Assembly: GCF_003261055.1 (NCBI RefSeq)
Contig: NZ_CP030073.1
Span: forward strand, 7,440,001-7,504,000
DNA from: Streptomyces cadmiisoli
GTDB lineage: Bacteria; Actinomycetota; Actinomycetes; Streptomycetales; Streptomycetaceae
Length of the DNA: 64,000 bases
Direction of reading: 5' to 3'
Each line of letters opens with the position of its first letter. The stretch's first letter is position 1. The notes beneath the pieces are model-generated. The model made no database searches. It saw only the letters and a list, made by a program, of their open reading frames with translations, and was not told the origin of the DNA. The position numbers and the translations under genes were made by a program. Shown in pieces: positions 27,738-36,067 of this stretch.

Positions 27738-28253
27738 TCAGCGCACGTCTGGTGCGGCAACCGGGCCGGCGTCGGGGGCTGGGTGGCTGGCACCCGCCTC
27801 GGGACTCTCCGGGATCAGATGGGACAGCACCATTACACTGATCGTCTTCCGGATGAACGGCTCGGTACGGATCCGCTCCAGCACCTCCTCGAAGTGCTCG
27901 ACGTCCCTCGCCCGCACGTGCAGCAGGGCGTCCGCGCCGCCGGTCACCGTCATCGCCGCCGTGATCTCGGGATGGTTGCGCACCACCTCCGCCAGCCGCC
28001 GCGGCGGCGCGGCGCCCTCGCAGTACACCTCGACGTACGCCTCCGTGCGCCAGCCCAGCGCCGACGGCCGCACCGTCGCCGTGAACCCGGTGATCACGCC
28101 CGTTTCACGCAGCCGGTCGACCCGGCGCTTGACGGCCGTCGCCGACAGCCCGATCACCGCGCCGATCTCGGCGAAACTGGTCCGGGCGTTCGCCATCAGC
28201 GCGGTGACGATCTTCCGGTCGAGCTCGTCGAAGGAGGCCGGCCTGCTGTTCAT
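27738..28253 (-). CDS. Lrp/AsnC family transcriptional regulator
   Basis: 171 residues. HTH LDRKIVTALMANARTSFAEIG with recognition helix LSATAVKRRVDRLRETGVI, then the RAM ligand domain (GWRTEAYVEVYCEG, VTGGADALLHVRARD). Lrp/AsnC proteins sense amino acids; position ahead of ddaH-rocD on the same strand points to arginine or ornithine control. TACAGT 6 nt before the ATG could be a -10 element for a leaderless transcript, but no good -35 is present. Confidence 0.92.
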   Translation of the reverse strand: MNSRPASFDELDRKIVTALMANARTSFAEIGAVIGLSATAVKRRVDRLRETGVITGFTATVRPSALGWRTEAYVEVYCEGAAPPRRLAEVVRNHPEITAAMTVTGGADALLHVRARDVEHFEEVLERIRTEPFIRKTISVMVLSHLIPESPEAGASHPAPDAGPVAAPDVR

Positions 28254-28330
28254 GGGGGCACTGTATCCAGCGAGAACGTCCGCGTCCGGCCCGTGGGCAG
28301 GCGTAGGAATCGCCCCTAGACTCCACGTCC

Positions 28331-29086
28331 ATGCTGCGCGCCCTGGCTGTCGACGACGAACGCCCCTCCCTGGAAGAACTCGTGTACCTGCTGAACGCGG
28401 ACCCGCGGATCGGCAGCGCCGAGGGGGCCGGCGACGCGACCGAGGCGCTGCGCCGGATCAACCGGGCCCTGGAGTCGGGGCCCGCCGGACCGGAGGCCAT
28501 AGACGTCGTCTTCCTCGACATCAACATGCCCGGCCTCGACGGACTCGACCTGGCCCGGCTGCTGACCGGGTTCGCACAGCCGCCGCTGGTCGTCTTCGTC
28601 ACCGCGCACGAGGACTTCGCCGTGCAGGCCTTCGACCTCAAGGCGGTCGACTACGTGCTCAAACCGGTGCGCAAGGAACGGCTCGCCGAAGCCGTGCGCA
28701 GAGCCGCGGAACTGCGCGGCACCACCGCGCGCATACCCGTGCACGAGCCCGACCCCGACCACATCCCGGTCGAGCTCGGCGGTGTGACCCGCTTCGTCGC
28801 CGTCGACGACATCACCCATGTCGAGGCACAGGGCGACTACGCCCGGCTGCACACCGGCAGAGGCAGCCACCTGGTGCGCATCCCGCTGTCCACCCTGGAG
28901 GACCGCTGGCGCTCACGCGGCTTCGTCCGCATCCACCGGCGCCACCTGGTCGCCCTGCGCCACATCGGTGAACTCCGCCTGGACGCGGGCACGGTCAGCG
29001 TCCTGGTCGGCTCCGAGGAACTCCAGGTCAGCCGACGCCACGCCCGTGAGCTGAGGGACCTGCTGATGCGACGAACCGCGAGCTAG
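28331..29086 (+). CDS. LytTR family response regulator
   Basis: 251 residues. Receiver domain 1-115: acidic pocket AVDDERP, phosphorylated Asp in DVVFLDINMPG, Thr in FVTAHEDFA, Lys in YVLKPVRKE. LytTR DNA-binding domain from about 140: RFVAVDDITHVEAQGDYARLHT, HLVRIPLSTLE, FVRIHRRHLVAL. It heads an operon with a DUF485-like protein, a symporter and a LytS-type kinase, and very likely controls the symporter. TAGACT ends 8 nt before the ATG, compatible with a short or absent leader. Confidence 0.94.
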   Translation: MLRALAVDDERPSLEELVYLLNADPRIGSAEGAGDATEALRRINRALESGPAGPEAIDVVFLDINMPGLDGLDLARLLTGFAQPPLVVFVTAHEDFAVQAFDLKAVDYVLKPVRKERLAEAVRRAAELRGTTARIPVHEPDPDHIPVELGGVTRFVAVDDITHVEAQGDYARLHTGRGSHLVRIPLSTLEDRWRSRGFVRIHRRHLVALRHIGELRLDAGTVSVLVGSEELQVSRRHARELRDLLMRRTAS

Positions 29087-29098
29087 GGAGGGGCCCGC

Positions 29099-29458
29099 AT
29101 GCCCCAGGAACAGACCGAACGCCGTGTCGTGGTCACCGGGCCGGCCCGCCGCACCCGGCGGGCCTCCGGCTACTACCGACCGCGCACCGAGATCGACGAG
29201 CAGACCACCCTCGGCCACACCTACGTCCGCTCGCTGATGCGCATCCAGCTGCGCGCCGCCCTGACCGTGTCCGCCGTCCTCGTGCTGCTCGTCGGTCCGC
29301 TGCCCCTGGTCTTCGCGACGATGCCGGACGGCCGCCGCCTGGAGTGGCTGGTGCTGGGCTTCTGCCTGTACGCCCCGCTGGTGCTGCTCGCCCGCTGGTA
29401 CGTACGGCGCGCCGAGCGCAACGAACGGGACTTCGTCCGCCTGGTCGAGGACCGCTGA
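29099..29458 (+). CDS. Small membrane protein, DUF485-like symporter partner
   Basis: 119 residues, GGAGGGG upstream of the ATG, 12 bp after the regulator. A basic N-terminus followed by two membrane helices (about 48-70 and 85-100) with a short loop, and a charged tail (RRAERNERDFVRLVEDR). DUF485 proteins of the YjcH type are encoded next to acetate symporters with this topology. Sequence similarity is weak, so the call rests on topology and location. Confidence 0.7.
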   Translation: MPQEQTERRVVVTGPARRTRRASGYYRPRTEIDEQTTLGHTYVRSLMRIQLRAALTVSAVLVLLVGPLPLVFATMPDGRRLEWLVLGFCLYAPLVLLARWYVRRAERNERDFVRLVEDR

Positions 29459-29479
29459 GACCGCCGAGGCCGCCCGCCC

Positions 29480-31192
29480 GTGTACTCCGGATACGCCGTT
29501 CCCGCCGTCGCCCTGGTCGTCGTCGCCACCGTCCTCGTCGGCGCCTTCGGCCTGCGCATATCCCGGACGACCTCCGACTTCTACGTCGCCTCCCGCACTG
29601 TCGGCCCGCGGCTGAACGCCGCCGCCATAAGCGGCGAGTACCTGTCCGCCGCGTCCTTCCTCGGCATCGCCGGACTGGTCCTGGTCCAGGGCCCCGACAT
29701 GCTCTGGTACCCGGTCGGCTACACGGCCGGATACCTCGTGCTGCTGGTCTTCGTCGCGGCCCCGCTGCGCCGCTCCGGCGCCTACACGCTGCCCGACTTC
29801 GCCGAGGCCCGGCTCGCCTCGCAGACCGTGCGGCGACTCGCCGGCGCCTTCGTCGTCGGCGTCGGATGGCTGTACCTGCTGCCCCAGCTCCAGGGCGCCG
29901 GTCTGACCCTGACCGTGCTCACGGGGGCGCCCGACGAACTCGGCGGCTTCATCGTCGCCGTCGTCGTCACCGCGACCGTCGCCGCGGGCGGGATGCGCAG
30001 CATCACCTTCGTCCAGGCCTTCCAGTACTGGCTCAAACTCACCGCACTCCTGGTCCCGGCGCTGTTCCTGGTCCTCGCCTGGCAGGGCGACGGCGCACCC
30101 CGCCACGCGTTCGACGAACCCGCCGCCTTCCGGGAGCAGCGCGTCGTACGCGTCGACGACACCCTCGACCTGACGCTCGACCGCCCGCTGACGGTGACCG
30201 TGACCGGCACCGTCGACGGCCGCACCCACGAGGACCGCAGGGTCCGGCTGGACACCGGCACGCACCGCATCGAGCGGAGCACCCGACTGACGTTCGCCCG
30301 GGGCACCCCCGTCCCGCGGGCCGAGTCCGCGGGCGGCGGCGGACTGGCGCCCTCCCGGGCCGAGAACCGGGAGGAACGCCCGCTGTACGCGACGTACGGG
30401 CTGATCCTCGCCACCTTCCTCGGCACCATGGGTCTGCCGCACGTCGTCGTGCGCTTCTACACCAGCCCGCACGGCGTGGCCGCCCGCCGCACCACGGTCG
30501 CCGTGCTGGCCCTGGTGGGCGGCTTCTACCTGCTGCCACCGGTGTACGGCGCCCTCGGCAGGATCTACGCCCCCGAACTCACCCTCACCGGCGACGCGGA
30601 CGCCGCCGTCCTGCTGCTGCCGGAACGCATGATCGGCGGCGTCGGCGGCGACCTGCTCGGGGCGCTGGTGGCGGGCGGCGCCTTCGCCGCGTTCCTGTCC
30701 ACCGCCTCGGGACTGACCATGGCGGTCGCCGGGGTGCTCACCCAGGACGTCCTGCCGACCCGCGGGGTACGCCACTTCCGGCTCGGCACCGCGCTCGCCA
30801 TGGCCGCGCCGCTCGCGGCGAGCGCGCTGGTCGGCGGGCTGCCGGTGGCCGACGCGGTCGGGCTGGCGTTCGCCGTGTCCGCCTCGTCGTTCTGCCCGCT
30901 GCTCGTGCTCGGCATCTGGTGGCGGCGGCTGACCCCGCCGGGCGCCGCCGCCGGGATGCTGGTGGGCGGCGGCTCGGCGTTCCTGGCGGTCGGCGCGACC
31001 ATGGCGGGCCTGCCCGGTACCGGCCCCCTGCACGCCCTGCTCGCCTGGCCGGCGCTCTGGTCGGTGCCGCTGGGCTTCCTGACGATGGTGCTGGTGTCAC
31101 TGGCCACCCCGGGCCGGGTCCCCGCCGGGACGGCGGCGATCCTGGCGCGGTTCCACCTGCCGGAGGAAGTGCGCGCGGAGGTGAAGGGATGA
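29480..31192 (+). CDS. Sodium:solute symporter, acetate/monocarboxylate type
   Basis: 570 residues from GTG 29480. SSS-family membrane protein with about 13 helices: TTSDFYVASRTVGPRLNAAAISGEYLSAASFLG (the sodium-site region), YTLPDFAEARL, FVQAFQYWLK, FLGTMGLPHVVVRFYTSP, FAAFLSTASGLTMAVAGVLTQD. Closest in pattern to ActP/MctC carriers of acetate, pyruvate or propionate. Between helices 6 and 7 it has a polar insert of about 80 residues (roughly 205-290, rich in Asp/Arg/Thr), also known from some actinobacterial relatives. Lies between DUF485-like and kinase genes, and its stop overlaps the kinase start. Confidence 0.9.
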   Translation: MYSGYAVPAVALVVVATVLVGAFGLRISRTTSDFYVASRTVGPRLNAAAISGEYLSAASFLGIAGLVLVQGPDMLWYPVGYTAGYLVLLVFVAAPLRRSGAYTLPDFAEARLASQTVRRLAGAFVVGVGWLYLLPQLQGAGLTLTVLTGAPDELGGFIVAVVVTATVAAGGMRSITFVQAFQYWLKLTALLVPALFLVLAWQGDGAPRHAFDEPAAFREQRVVRVDDTLDLTLDRPLTVTVTGTVDGRTHEDRRVRLDTGTHRIERSTRLTFARGTPVPRAESAGGGGLAPSRAENREERPLYATYGLILATFLGTMGLPHVVVRFYTSPHGVAARRTTVAVLALVGGFYLLPPVYGALGRIYAPELTLTGDADAAVLLLPERMIGGVGGDLLGALVAGGAFAAFLSTASGLTMAVAGVLTQDVLPTRGVRHFRLGTALAMAAPLAASALVGGLPVADAVGLAFAVSASSFCPLLVLGIWWRRLTPPGAAAGMLVGGGSAFLAVGATMAGLPGTGPLHALLAWPALWSVPLGFLTMVLVSLATPGRVPAGTAAILARFHLPEEVRAEVKG

Positions 31193-32394
31193 GCGGTTTC
31201 CTGGCCGGTCTGTGCGTCGCGGTGCTGCCGCTGCTGGCCGCGGGCTTCTGGCTGGGCCGGCGCACGGCCCGCCCGGAGAGCCTCGGCGGCCTGGGCAGCC
31301 CCGTCGAGCACGCCACCTTCCAGACGCTGCACACCGCGTCCCTGGCCGCACCCCCGCTGCGGGCCGGCCTCACCGAGGAGACCGCCCGCAAGTCCGCCCG
31401 CCGACTGCGCACCCTGCTCGGCACGGACGCGCTGTGCCTCACCGACGACACCCATGTCCTCGTCTGGGACGGAGTGGGCGGGCACCACCGGGCCGAGATC
31501 ATGGAACGGCTCTCCGGCCCGCTGGAGACCGGCCGCGGCGAGGCCTTCCGGCTCACCTGCGACGCGCCCGACTGCCCGCTGCGCTGGGCCGTCGTCGCCC
31601 CGCTGACCGTCGACGACCGCGTGCACGGCGCGCTCGTCGCGTGCGCGCCCCGTGAGTCGGCCGTCCTCGTCCGGGCCGCCGGCGAGGTCGCCCGCTGGGT
31701 CTCCGTCCAACTGGAACTGGCCGATCTGGACCAGTCCCGCACCCGGCTGATCGAGGCCGAGATCAAGGCCCTGCGCGCCCAGATATCGCCCCACTTCATC
31801 TTCAACTCACTCGCGGTGATCGCCTCGTTCGTCCGCACCGACCCCGAACGGGCCCGCGAACTGCTCCTGGAGTTCGCCGACTTCACCCGCTACTCGTTCC
31901 GCCGGCACGGCGACTTCACCACCCTCGCCGACGAACTCCACGCCATCGACCACTATCTGGCGCTCGTACGGGCACGCTTCGGCGACCGCCTCTCCGTCAC
32001 CCTGCAGATCGCCCCCGAGGTGCTGCCGGTGGCGCTGCCCTTCCTGTGCCTCCAGCCGCTGGTGGAGAACGCGGTCAAACACGGCCTCGAGGGCAGGACC
32101 GACCGGTGCCGTATCAGCATCACCGCCCAGGACGCCGGCGCCGAGGCCCATGTGGTCATCGAGGACGACGGCACCGGAATGGACCCCGACCTGCTGCGCC
32201 GCATCCTCGCCGGGGAGGTCAGCCCGTCGGGCGGCATCGGGCTGTCCAACGTCGACGACCGGCTCCGCCAGGTCTACGGGGACGACTACGGCCTGGTCAT
32301 CGAGACGGCCGTCGGCGCTGGAATGAAGGTCACCGCCCGGCTGCCGAAGTACCAGCCGGGCGTGCATTCGGCGCGGCGGGTCACCCGTGAGTGA
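31189..32394 (+). CDS. LytS-type sensor histidine kinase
   Basis: 401 residues from ATG 31189 (ATGA overlap with the symporter). One N-terminal helix (about 3-20) instead of the 5-8 helices of classic LytS, then a GAF-like domain (about 45-185, with LGTDALCLTDDTHVLVWDG), the phospho-acceptor in IKALRAQISPHFIFNSLAVIAS (His_kinase type), N box LQPLVENAVKHGLE, IEDDGTGMDPD and GGIGLSNVDDRL. It should phosphorylate the LytTR regulator at the head of the operon. Comparable LytS/LytTR pairs elsewhere sense pyruvate or other carboxylates. Confidence 0.92.
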   Translation: MSGFLAGLCVAVLPLLAAGFWLGRRTARPESLGGLGSPVEHATFQTLHTASLAAPPLRAGLTEETARKSARRLRTLLGTDALCLTDDTHVLVWDGVGGHHRAEIMERLSGPLETGRGEAFRLTCDAPDCPLRWAVVAPLTVDDRVHGALVACAPRESAVLVRAAGEVARWVSVQLELADLDQSRTRLIEAEIKALRAQISPHFIFNSLAVIASFVRTDPERARELLLEFADFTRYSFRRHGDFTTLADELHAIDHYLALVRARFGDRLSVTLQIAPEVLPVALPFLCLQPLVENAVKHGLEGRTDRCRISITAQDAGAEAHVVIEDDGTGMDPDLLRRILAGEVSPSGGIGLSNVDDRLRQVYGDDYGLVIETAVGAGMKVTARLPKYQPGVHSARRVTRE

Positions 32395-32408
32395 GCCCGC
32401 CCGGGAAC

Positions 32409-32579
32409 TCAGGTGCTGCGCGTGGCGACCATACCGAGCGTGATCAGTCCCAGCACCACCCAGCCGAACCACAGCCAGCCGTTGCTGCCGAGTGCCACCG
32501 TGTAGGCCGTCACCACGACGAGCCCCCCAACGGTCAGCACACCCATCGTCTTCGTAGAACCGTCCGTGGAACCGGGCAT
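32409..32579 (-). CDS. 56-residue conserved membrane protein
   Basis: Starts at ATG 32579 behind a strong GAGGAGGG site 7 nt upstream and ends at TGA 32409. Translation begins MPGSTDGSTKTMGVLTVGG and contains two hydrophobic helices (VLTVGGLVVVTAYTVAL and WLWFGWVVLGLITLGMV) linked by GSNG, ending ATRST. Likely a small inner-membrane protein of two spans. Codon usage is normal for the genome. Function unknown. It lies between the convergent kinase operon and the Ser/Thr kinase gene. Confidence 0.8.
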   Translation of the reverse strand: MPGSTDGSTKTMGVLTVGGLVVVTAYTVALGSNGWLWFGWVVLGLITLGMVATRST

Positions 32580-32592
32580 CGCAACACCCTCC

Positions 32593-34401
32593 TCATGGTT
32601 CGTCCCCCTCCATGGTGCCCCCGTTCTGCTTCCGCACGGTGCAGACGACCAAATGTGTGGCCGATTTCCAGGCGCCCTCGCCGGTCCAGGAATCGGCCTC
32701 GTAGACGGAAGGGTCGAATCCGTAGTCGGCGGGCGGCACCTCGCGCGCGCACGCGGTGTCCGACCGGGTCCGCGCCTGCGCGAGGGTCAGCCCCGCGGCC
32801 AAACGGGTGAATCCGAGCACCTGCTCGTCGTGGCGGCTCGCGCACGAGGCCAGACGGACGTCCCGGTCGGAGCGGACGTCGAGGCAGTCGCGCTTCTGCA
32901 TGGTCGCCGTGTCCGTGAACGCCGCACCCGGCCTGCGGTGGCCGGCGAGCGGCCCGTACACCGGCCCGTGCGCGCCCAGCACCAGACAGGCGGCGCGTCC
33001 CTCGGCCGGGACGAAGCCCGCCGAGGTCGGTACGACCGCGTAGCTGCGCACGTCGGCCAGCCGGGCGCGTGTCTCCCGGGTGAGTTCCTCGCAACGGGCC
33101 GGCCCCGTCGCGCGCGCCTCGTTCGCGGACGCGGCCTCGGCGAACGCCATCACCTGTCCGTCCGGTGCCCCGTCCCGGCAGGTCGGGTCCAGTGACAGGC
33201 GCGGGGTGCCGGAGAACCGGGCGGCGCCGGGCCAGTCGGCGACGACGCAGTCGCCCGTCCTCAACGGTGCGGCGAGTCCCACGGCCCGGCCGTACGGCGC
33301 GGCCTCGGCGTCGGCCGTCCGCTCGGCGAGCGCGTACCAGACCGCGCCGAGCGCGAGCAGCAGCCCGAGGCCCGTCGAAGCGGCTGCCCGCAGGGCGTGG
33401 GAGAGGGGTCGGCCGGGTACGGGCGGGGGAGCCGGGGCGGCGGAGGAGGCCGTCGCGACGGGCGGCAGGGCCGACGCCTCGGTCCAGCGGGGCCGCGGGC
33501 CGAGCTCGTTCCGGGTGGGCGGACGGCCGCCTGCCTGGGGTGTCACGATCCGCGCCAGCGCGGCCCCGGCCGCCGTCGCCGTCATCCGGCGGGTGGGGTC
33601 CTTCGCGAGCAGGGCCCGCAGCACCGGCTCCAGCGCGCCCGCACGCACCGCGGGGCGCGGCTCTTCCGCGACCACGGCGGTGATCTGCGCCAGGGGCGAC
33701 TCCCGGTCGAAGGGGCCGTGCCCCTCGACCCCGTGGTAGAGCGTGCAGCCGAGCGAGAACAGGTCGGCGGCCGGGCCGGGCGGTCCGCCGATGATGCGCT
33801 CCGGAGCGGCACAGCCCGCGGTTCCCGTCGGTGCCGACGTGGTGTGCCGGGCCTCCCCGGTGTCCGGCTGCACGGAGATCCCGTGGCCGGTGAGCAGGAT
33901 CCGTCCGTAGGGCGCGCCGGTGCGGTCCGGGGCCAGCAGGACGTTCGCCGGGTTCACGTCCCGGTGCGTGATGCCCCGCTCGTGTCCGGCGGTGAGCGCG
34001 TCGAGCACGGCCAGACCGACGCGGGCGCACTCCGCGGGGGCGAGCGGCCCTCGCCGGGCGACCAGATCGCGCAGGTCCACGGCGCCCGCCACGTACTCCA
34101 TGACGATCCACGGCAGCCCGTCGTGCTCCAGCACGTCGTGCACCGTCACCACATGCGGATGACCGCGCAGCCCCGCCGCGTGCCGGGCCCGCGCGCGGGC
34201 CCGGGAGACCCGCGCCGCACGCTCCTGGGCGGTCTCGCCCGAGTCGCGGAGGACGATCTCCTTGAGCGCGACCTCGCACGCCAGTCTCTGGTCGTGGGCG
34301 AGCCACACATGGCTCATGCCGCCGACACCGAGGCGGTGCAGCAGCAGGTAGCGGCCGGCGATGACCCGGCCCACTCCCGACGTCGGTGATCCTGAAGTCA
34401 T
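32593..34401 (-). CDS. Ser/Thr protein kinase-like membrane protein with degenerate DFG motif
   Basis: 602 residues from ATG 34401 (GAGGAG upstream). Kinase domain 16-290: glycine loop LGVGGMSHVW, catalytic-type Lys47 in VALKEIV, HRDVNPANVLL at 146-156 (Asp148 and Asn153 kept, usual Lys150-equivalent replaced by Asn), APE-type AAPERI. The DFG position reads TGHG (171-174), lacking the magnesium-binding aspartate. A proline/alanine linker leads to a membrane helix (about 360-380, GLGLLLALGAVWYAL) and an external domain of about 220 residues with several cysteines (GDCVV, PTCRD, RCEEL, KRDCLD, DTACAR). Either weakly active or a pseudokinase that senses through its outer domain. Confidence 0.88.
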   Translation of the reverse strand: MTSGSPTSGVGRVIAGRYLLLHRLGVGGMSHVWLAHDQRLACEVALKEIVLRDSGETAQERAARVSRARARARHAAGLRGHPHVVTVHDVLEHDGLPWIVMEYVAGAVDLRDLVARRGPLAPAECARVGLAVLDALTAGHERGITHRDVNPANVLLAPDRTGAPYGRILLTGHGISVQPDTGEARHTTSAPTGTAGCAAPERIIGGPPGPAADLFSLGCTLYHGVEGHGPFDRESPLAQITAVVAEEPRPAVRAGALEPVLRALLAKDPTRRMTATAAGAALARIVTPQAGGRPPTRNELGPRPRWTEASALPPVATASSAAPAPPPVPGRPLSHALRAAASTGLGLLLALGAVWYALAERTADAEAAPYGRAVGLAAPLRTGDCVVADWPGAARFSGTPRLSLDPTCRDGAPDGQVMAFAEAASANEARATGPARCEELTRETRARLADVRSYAVVPTSAGFVPAEGRAACLVLGAHGPVYGPLAGHRRPGAAFTDTATMQKRDCLDVRSDRDVRLASCASRHDEQVLGFTRLAAGLTLAQARTRSDTACAREVPPADYGFDPSVYEADSWTGEGAWKSATHLVVCTVRKQNGGTMEGDEP

Positions 34402-34984
34402 GGTGACTCCTCGGGGTGCTGCGTGGGGTGCTGCGTCGTGGTGCCCGCCCGCGGGCCCCCGGCCCGGGACGCGCCGGTGACCGGCACGCTGCCGGGAGGC
34501 TGCCGGGAGGCCTACCGGTGACCGGCGCACCACCCGTGCCCGTGCCGCTCCCGTCCGGTGGCGGGGCGGTCCTGGGCGGGGGTACGGCGATTCCGGGCGG
34601 GCGCGCGGCGTCGGGCGGGGATGAGCCGACGGCCGGCGGGCCCGGCGAGGGAGGCGCACCGTCTCGCCGGCGCGGTTCTGCACGGGCGTGCCGGCGCGGA
34701 AGAGAACCTGGGTGAACCGGTCGCGAGGGGCCGGATGCCGGCCGTCGTGCCGTTCAGCGCCGCGGCCCGGGTTCGTTCCTCGGGGCCATTTCCGGGATCG
34801 GTGAGGAATTCCTTCGCACGCGCGACATCACAGATGCGCCGGTGCCCGGTTCCGCCGCCGGCGATCGTGCGGAACACCGATTTCCCCACCCTGCGCAGGA
34901 AAACGCAAATAGCCATCACCGCTCCCCCCGGCGGTTCCCCCGACGCTTTTCATGCTACTGAAAGGAGACGCCCGGAAAGGGAGG
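34402..34984. other. 583-bp region between kinase and ctaG genes
   Basis: Mostly promoter-type and low-information sequence. It contains short duplications (GCTGCCGGGAG twice, CCGGTGACCGGC twice near 34470 and 34516) and one weak open frame described separately. The part from about 34770 to 34960 is less GC-rich than the surroundings. Confidence 0.45.
34512..34916 (-). CDS. Doubtful hypothetical protein
   Basis: 134 residues from ATG 34916 (second ATG), which has GGGGGGAG upstream. The first 45 residues (MAICVFLRRVGKSVFRTIAG, VARAKEFLTDPGNG) look like protein and have mixed codon use, whereas the remainder becomes arginine/proline/alanine-rich. No domain is recognised. It may be a short real gene with a wrong end, or chance. 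Confidence 0.25.
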   Translation of the reverse strand: MAICVFLRRVGKSVFRTIAGGGTGHRRICDVARAKEFLTDPGNGPEERTRAAALNGTTAGIRPLATGSPRFSSAPARPCRTAPARRCASLAGPAGRRLIPARRRAPARNRRTPAQDRPATGRERHGHGWCAGHR

Positions 34985-35935
34985 TCAGCGGCTGCGTGCG
35001 TTCAGTGAGGCCAAATAGGCGTTGTATGCCTCGAGTTCCTTGTCGCCGTCCCGGTCGGCGGCCCGGTCCAGGCGCTTTGCCTGGCGCTGATCGGAGCTGT
35101 ACCACTGGAACATCAGGGCGATCAGCACCAGCACGGACGGGATCTCGCTGAACGCCCAGGCGATGCCGCCGGCGGCGTTCTGGTCGGCGAGGGCGTCGAT
35201 GCCGAGGGAGGCGGGGGGATCGCTGTAGGTGCCGATCATCGGGCCGGACGCCATCATCAGGGCGATGCCGAAGAAAGCGTGGAACGGCATGCCCGCGAAC
35301 AGCTCCAGCATCCGCATCAGATATCCCGGCCGGTGCGGTCCCGGGTCCACACCCATGATCGGCCAGAAGAACACCAGGCCGACGGCGAGGAAGTGCACCA
35401 TCATCGAGGTGTGCCCGACCTTGGACTCCATCAGGAAGTCGAACAGCGGGGTGAAGTACAGCCCGTAGAGGCTGGCGATGAACAGCGGGATCGTGAACAC
35501 CGGGTGGGTGACGATCCGCATGTACCGGCTGTGCAGCACGGCCAGCAGCAGCTCGCGCGGCCCCTTGCGACCGCGGCCGGCCGGCGGCAGCGCGCGCAGC
35601 GCGAGCGTGATCGGGGCGCCCAGCAGGATCATGATCGGGGACAGCATGCTGATCACCATGTGCTGGACCATGTGCACGCTGAACATGACCATCCCGTAGT
35701 CGTTCAGCCTGGTGCACATCATCAGCCCGATGCTCAGCACGCCGGCGGCGAAGGAGACCGTGCGGCCCACCGGCCACTTGTCGCCGCGCCGCACCAGCCG
35801 GACCACGCCCCACCCGTACAGCGCGAGCGCCAGCAGACAGGCGATGAGGAAGAACGGGTCCGCCGACCACTGAAGACCTCGTCCCAGCGTGAACGGCGGC
35901 AGATCCATCGTCATGCCGTGCCCGCTGTGATCCAT
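34985..35935 (-). CDS. Cytochrome c oxidase assembly protein, CtaG (caa3) type
   Basis: 316 residues, AGGAG before the ATG. Seven or so membrane helices. Family pattern: histidine-rich N-terminus (MDHSGHGMTMDLPPF), YGWGVVRLVRRG, FSVHMVQHMVISMLSPIMILLGAP, THPVFTIPLFIASLYGLYFTP, GHTSMMVHFLAVGLVFFWP, and MPFHAFFGIALMMASGP. Conserved histidines and methionines suit copper handling in Cu-A/Cu-B assembly of the terminal oxidase. The gene stands alone; twin ACAGCTGT palindromes lie in its upstream region. Confidence 0.9.
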   Translation of the reverse strand: MDHSGHGMTMDLPPFTLGRGLQWSADPFFLIACLLALALYGWGVVRLVRRGDKWPVGRTVSFAAGVLSIGLMMCTRLNDYGMVMFSVHMVQHMVISMLSPIMILLGAPITLALRALPPAGRGRKGPRELLLAVLHSRYMRIVTHPVFTIPLFIASLYGLYFTPLFDFLMESKVGHTSMMVHFLAVGLVFFWPIMGVDPGPHRPGYLMRMLELFAGMPFHAFFGIALMMASGPMIGTYSDPPASLGIDALADQNAAGGIAWAFSEIPSVLVLIALMFQWYSSDQRQAKRLDRAADRDGDKELEAYNAYLASLNARSR

Positions 35936-35976
35936 CCGCCGGCTCCTGATTCGTGGGGGTTGCGCACTGTCCGACC

Positions 35977-35998
35977 ACAGCTGTCTGCCGACAGCTGT
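35977..35998. promoter_or_regulatory. Tandem palindromic octamers upstream of the ctaG-type gene
   Basis: ACAGCTGT occurs at 35977-35984 and again at 35991-35998, 14 bp apart. Each is a perfect self-complementary octamer. A CTGTCCG-type half site flanks each side. Located 42-63 bp before the start codon, as an operator would be. No regulator can be named. Confidence 0.5.
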
Positions 35999-36018
35999 TT
36001 GTCCGCACCAGAGTAGAA

Positions 36019-36050
36019 CCGCCCCCGGCCGCTGCTGCGACCGGGGGCGG
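36019..36050 (-). terminator. Hairpin downstream of pfkA
   Basis: CCGCCCCCGG (36019-36028) pairs exactly with CCGGGGGCGG (36041-36050), 12-nt loop. It begins 17 bp after the pfkA stop codon. Confidence 0.78.
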
Positions 36051-36067
36051 TGGAGGAGCCTGTACCG

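Noticed and set aside
34460..34530. Repeated CCGGTGACCGGC and GCTGCCGGGAG as attachment sites
   Set aside because: Short, imperfectly arranged, no integrase or tRNA nearby.
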